Positions 5,788 through 8,028 of a stretch of DNA of 8,028 nt are shown here, piece after piece. This DNA is from Candidatus Methanocomedens sp. (GTDB lineage Archaea; Halobacteriota; Methanosarcinia; Methanosarcinales; Methanocomedenaceae). The position numbers and the translations under genes were made by a program. The DNA lies in NCBI GenBank assembly GCA_013374385.1, contig QBUR01000150.1, positions 1-8,028 on the forward strand, given 5' to 3'. The stretch's first letter is position 1. Each line of letters starts with the position of its first letter. The notes beneath the pieces are model-generated. The model was given only the letters and a program-made list of their open reading frames with translations. It ran no database searches and was not told where the DNA came from.

Positions 5788-6513
5788 ATGGCTGATAAAA
5801 GAGAACCATCAGTTGGATGGCCTGTCATGAAGGGTGAATACGAGATTGCCGACCCCAATAATCCGGTTGCGGTGGCCACGTTGGGTTCACATCTTGAGGC
5901 AGGACCTCATCTTGAAGCAGGGGCTTCCATAACCGGTCCATGCAAGACTGAGAATATCGGCATTGAAAAGCTTGTGGCCAATATTATCTCCAACCCAAAT
6001 ATCAGGTTTCTCCTGATTACTGGTTCTGAGGTTAAAGGTCACCTTACTGGAGATGCCATATTAAAGATACATGCAAATGGTACCAAGGAGAACAGGATTG
6101 TCGGTGCAACGGGAGCGATTCCCTATATCGAGAACCTGACTGAGGAAGCAATTGCCCGGTTCCAGGAACAGGTCGAATGTATTGACTTAATCAACACAGA
6201 AGACCAGGGAAAAATATCTGGCAAGATAAAGGAACTTGCTGGTAAAGACCCCGGTGCCTTTGATGCTGAACCAATGGTAATTGAACTCAAAGATGAAGGT
6301 GAAGGTGAAGATGAATTTGAGGGGATCAGACCAATGGCAGCAGAGGTCGCTCTTATCCAGTCGAGGATTCGTAATGTAGAGGTCGCGACAATTGATATCG
6401 GCAACCTGAATAAATTCGCATCAGGTGTCTATTCAGGTAAGATCGAAGGAGTAATGATGGGACTCACCCTGACACTTGGACTTCTTGGATTACTCATCAT
6501 GGGAGGTGTATAA
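5788..6513 (+). CDS. mtrA: Tetrahydromethanopterin S-methyltransferase subunit A (corrinoid protein)
   Basis: Corrinoid-bearing subunit of Mtr. Its cobamide accepts the methyl group from MtrH and passes it on to coenzyme M. The 241 residues are normal for the family. The soluble N-terminal corrinoid domain shows GWPVMKGEYEIADP (10-23), TGPCKTENIGIEK (49-61) and SNPNIRFLLITGSEVKGH (68-85). H85 in the VKGH motif matches the known axial histidine ligand of cobalt (His84 in characterised proteins). GATGAIPYIENL (106-117) and an acidic linker (DEGEGEDEFEG, 169-179) follow, then a C-terminal segment and one membrane anchor (~222-241). That C-terminal segment resembles MtrF, the next gene. Start: ATG immediately after the mtrB stop, with TAGGAGG 7 bases upstream. 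Its last codons (MGGV) contain GGGAGGTG (6501-6508), the mtrF ribosome binding site. Confidence 0.96.
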   Translation: MADKREPSVGWPVMKGEYEIADPNNPVAVATLGSHLEAGPHLEAGASITGPCKTENIGIEKLVANIISNPNIRFLLITGSEVKGHLTGDAILKIHANGTKENRIVGATGAIPYIENLTEEAIARFQEQVECIDLINTEDQGKISGKIKELAGKDPGAFDAEPMVIELKDEGEGEDEFEGIRPMAAEVALIQSRIRNVEVATIDIGNLNKFASGVYSGKIEGVMMGLTLTLGLLGLLIMGGV

Positions 6514-6514
6514 A

Positions 6515-6751
6515 ATGGCTGAAGGCTCAGATGAATATGTCTACGGAAAAGGAGTTCCCATGGTGGTAAAACCACCAGGTGCTGGTAATTTCGATAAACT
6601 TCTTGAGAATATCAGGTACAAGGGACAGCTTATTGCCCGGAACCAAAAACTGGATTCTGGAGTTGCTGCTGGCTTCCAAGGTCTTATCATTGGATTTCTA
6701 TTTGCGGTTATAATGATAGGACTGCCCATTGTTTGCAGTGGAGGCATCTAA
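6515..6751 (+). CDS. mtrF: Tetrahydromethanopterin S-methyltransferase subunit F
   Basis: Small membrane subunit of Mtr, 78 residues. Polar N-terminus (MAEGSDEYVYGKGVPMV), then a charged helix LENIRYKGQLIARNQKLDSG (~30-49) typical of MtrF, and one membrane span (~52-73). The charged helix plus span aligns by eye with the MtrA C-terminus (ALIQSRIRNVEV through SGKIEGVMMG), as expected from the reported relationship between the two subunits. The start at 6515 is chosen over the in-frame ATG at 6476, which lies inside mtrA; GGGAGGTG at 6501-6508 is correctly spaced for 6515. One base separates it from mtrA and one from mtrG. The final codons (SGGI) carry GGAGG (6740-6744) for mtrG. Confidence 0.92.
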   Translation: MAEGSDEYVYGKGVPMVVKPPGAGNFDKLLENIRYKGQLIARNQKLDSGVAAGFQGLIIGFLFAVIMIGLPIVCSGGI

Positions 6752-6752
6752 C

Positions 6753-7046
6753 ATGGCTGAAAATAAGGTTCCAGAAATTATAGTGGATGCTACAGATTAT
6801 CAGGAGATTATCAAGAAACTTAACCTCATTGATGAAAAGATAGAATTCACGAACAGCGAGATGCAGCAGAGAGTCGGTAAACGACTGGGCAGAGACATTG
6901 GAATACTTTACGGCATAAGTATTGGACTTATTCTTGTGGTAATGTATCTATTGATAGTGACCACATTGGGATTAACTCCCGCAACCACAGTTCAATTACA
7001 AGAGGGCGAATCCCTTTTGTCAGCAGTAATAAGAATATTGTTATGA
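6753..7046 (+). CDS. mtrG: Tetrahydromethanopterin S-methyltransferase subunit G
   Basis: Small membrane-anchored subunit of Mtr. The N-terminal part is soluble and probably helical, with the family-typical KKLNLIDEKIEFTNSEMQQR (21-40) and GKRLGRDIGILYG (42-54), then one membrane span (~50-72). The protein is 97 residues, while MtrG proteins I know are about 70-86; the excess is a C-terminal tail (73-97) containing QLQEGESLLSAVIRILL, with a second short hydrophobic patch. The start at 6753 is chosen by GGAGG at 6740-6744 (8-base spacing) and by the MAE start typical of the family; the in-frame ATG at 6729 lies within mtrF. The stop codon TGA is part of GAGGTGA, the ribosome binding site of mtrH. 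Confidence 0.91.
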   Translation: MAENKVPEIIVDATDYQEIIKKLNLIDEKIEFTNSEMQQRVGKRLGRDIGILYGISIGLILVVMYLLIVTTLGLTPATTVQLQEGESLLSAVIRILL

Positions 7047-7057
7047 GGTGATAATAG

Positions 7058-7996
7058 ATGTTCAGATTTGATAAAGAACAAGAAGTCTTTGAGTTTGGCG
7101 GCGTAAAGATGGGAGGACAGCCAGGGCAATATCCAACTGTTCTCATTAGTACCATGTTCTACGGCAAGCACAAAATCGTAAGTGACGAAGATAAAGGTAT
7201 ATTTGATAAAGATAAGGCTGAAGAATTGTGGAAAACCCAGCAAGAGATGGGTGACATTACAGGGGTACCATATATCAACCAGATAGTAGGCGAAACACCA
7301 GAAGCTATTAAGAAATTTATAGACTGGTTCGTCGGAGTGGATGATAAAACCGCATTCCTGATAGATTCATCAGCTGGTGACGTACGAGCTGCAGCAGCAG
7401 CGTACTGTACAGAGATAGGTGTGGCAAACAGGGCAATACACAATTCTATCAATGCCAGTGTAACTGATGAAGAGATTGCAGCAGTCAGGGAAAGTGACCT
7501 GGATGCAGCCATTGTGCTGGCATTCAATGCTACTGACCCCAGTGTGAAAGGTAAAATGGATATCCTTGAAATTGGCGGTACAGGTCAGGCTAAAGGTATG
7601 CTGGAAATTGCAAAGGACTGCGGTATAACGCGTCCTATTGTTGATGTAGCAGCCATGCCACCCGGTGCCGGCTCTGGTGCGACCATCCGGTCTATCATGG
7701 CTGTTAAGGGACACCTGGGTCTGCCCACTGGCGGCGGTTTCCATAACATGGCATCTGCATGGGATTGGCTCAAAAAGTTCAAGAAGGAACACAAGGAAGC
7801 CTATATGCCCACAGACATTGGAACCAATCTTGTTTCCCAGATAGTAGGTGCAGATTGCCTGCTGTATGGTCCTATCGAGAACGTCAGGTCAGTATTCCCG
7901 GCAGTTGCGCTGGTGGATATCATGCTGGCTGAAACTTGTCGCGATTTGGGAATGGAAGTACTGGATCCAAACCATCCAATCAATAAACTGGTGTGA
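7058..7996 (+). CDS. mtrH: Tetrahydromethanopterin S-methyltransferase subunit H
   Basis: Soluble methyltransferase subunit that moves the methyl group of methyl-H4(S)MPT to the cob(I)amide of MtrA at the cytoplasmic face of the membrane. It is a TIM-barrel protein of the pterin-dependent corrinoid methyltransferase type. The 312 residues are of normal length, and the sequence is intact from MFRFDKEQEVFEFGGVKMGG (1-20) through FLIDSSAGDVR (100-110), HNSINASV (128-135), DILEIGGTGQAKGM (168-181), DVAAMPPGAGSGATIRS (196-212) and HLGLPTGGGFHNM (219-231). The barrel has no membrane span. Start ATG at 7058 has GAGGTGA (7045-7051) 6 bases upstream. It lies 11 bases after mtrG and is the last gene of the operon; the stop codon sits within a strong terminator hairpin. 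Confidence 0.96.
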   Translation: MFRFDKEQEVFEFGGVKMGGQPGQYPTVLISTMFYGKHKIVSDEDKGIFDKDKAEELWKTQQEMGDITGVPYINQIVGETPEAIKKFIDWFVGVDDKTAFLIDSSAGDVRAAAAAYCTEIGVANRAIHNSINASVTDEEIAAVRESDLDAAIVLAFNATDPSVKGKMDILEIGGTGQAKGMLEIAKDCGITRPIVDVAAMPPGAGSGATIRSIMAVKGHLGLPTGGGFHNMASAWDWLKKFKKEHKEAYMPTDIGTNLVSQIVGADCLLYGPIENVRSVFPAVALVDIMLAETCRDLGMEVLDPNHPINKLV

Positions 7997-8028
7997 AAAC
8001 ACCGGTTTATTCTTTCTTTTTTCTTTTT
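7982..8028 (+). terminator. Strong hairpin plus T tract ending the mtr operon
   Basis: A 13-bp stem (7982-7994 with 7999-8011, one T/G wobble) closes on a GAAA tetraloop (7995-7998) and is followed by a pyrimidine run, mostly T, from 8012 to the window end (8028). The mtrH stop codon TGA (7994-7996) spans the top of the stem and the loop. This looks like an intrinsic terminator; T-rich tails alone also stop archaeal RNA polymerase. Confidence 0.85.

Noticed and set aside
5891..5926. Imperfect 18-bp tandem repeat in mtrA coding HLEAG twice (HLEAGPHLEAG)
   Set aside because: The spacing between LGSH and the following AGA matches that of other MtrA proteins as I recall them, so this is probably not an inserted duplication but chance similarity in an ordinary segment.
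3013..7996. A novel or accessory system among the eight clustered genes
   Set aside because: All eight are recognisable, intact Mtr subunits in the standard EDCBAFGH order, so this is core methane metabolism rather than an undescribed system.

Overview
This window is archaeal and comes from a methanogen or an anaerobic methane oxidiser (ANME). It carries a complete eight-gene mtrEDCBAFGH operon for the Na+-translocating methyl-H4(S)MPT:coenzyme M methyltransferase, which is found only in methane-metabolising archaea. Archaeal promoter signals (a purine-rich BRE next to a TTTATATG TATA box) and strong GGAGG-type ribosome binding sites agree with this. Protein sequences look closest to what I remember of Methanosarcinales (Methanosarcina or ANME-2-like), but that placement is from memory and not from a search.

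Region 1 (1-2661) holds two genes for S-adenosylhomocysteine (SAH) disposal: a dadD/mtaD-type amidohydrolase (SAH/5'-deoxyadenosine deaminase) and, 18 bases later, an archaeal adenosylhomocysteinase-type hydrolase. They probably form one transcript, ending in a hairpin that overlaps the second stop codon. The first ~300 bases of the deaminase gene, and the 53 bases before it, are GC-richer and read like a proteobacterial homologue, while the rest reads like a Methanosarcinales protein. This suggests a recombinant gene or an assembly chimera.

Region 2 (2640-3012) is non-coding. It holds a 133-bp MITE-like element with 12-bp perfect terminal inverted repeats, an inner 16-bp perfect inverted repeat built from 10-bp tandem units, and flanking 8-bp target-site duplications. 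The element ends right at the BRE/TATA box of the presumed mtr promoter. A leader with an 8-bp hairpin, a second TATA-like box and a Shine-Dalgarno sequence follow.

Region 3 (3013-8028) is the mtr operon. Genes overlap by 1-4 bases or are 0-11 bases apart, and most ribosome binding sites lie inside the end of the preceding gene. MtrH takes the methyl group from methyl-tetrahydro(methano/sarcina)pterin to the corrinoid on MtrA. The membrane subunits MtrC, D and E couple transfer to coenzyme M with Na+ movement. MtrB, F and G are small single-span subunits. The operon closes with a strong intrinsic-terminator-like hairpin and T tract that includes the mtrH stop codon.

I do not see an undescribed multi-gene system here. 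The items most worth a second look are the MITE at the mtr promoter, the two-part deaminase gene, the extended MtrG C-terminus and an in-frame 18-bp duplication at the start of mtrD.
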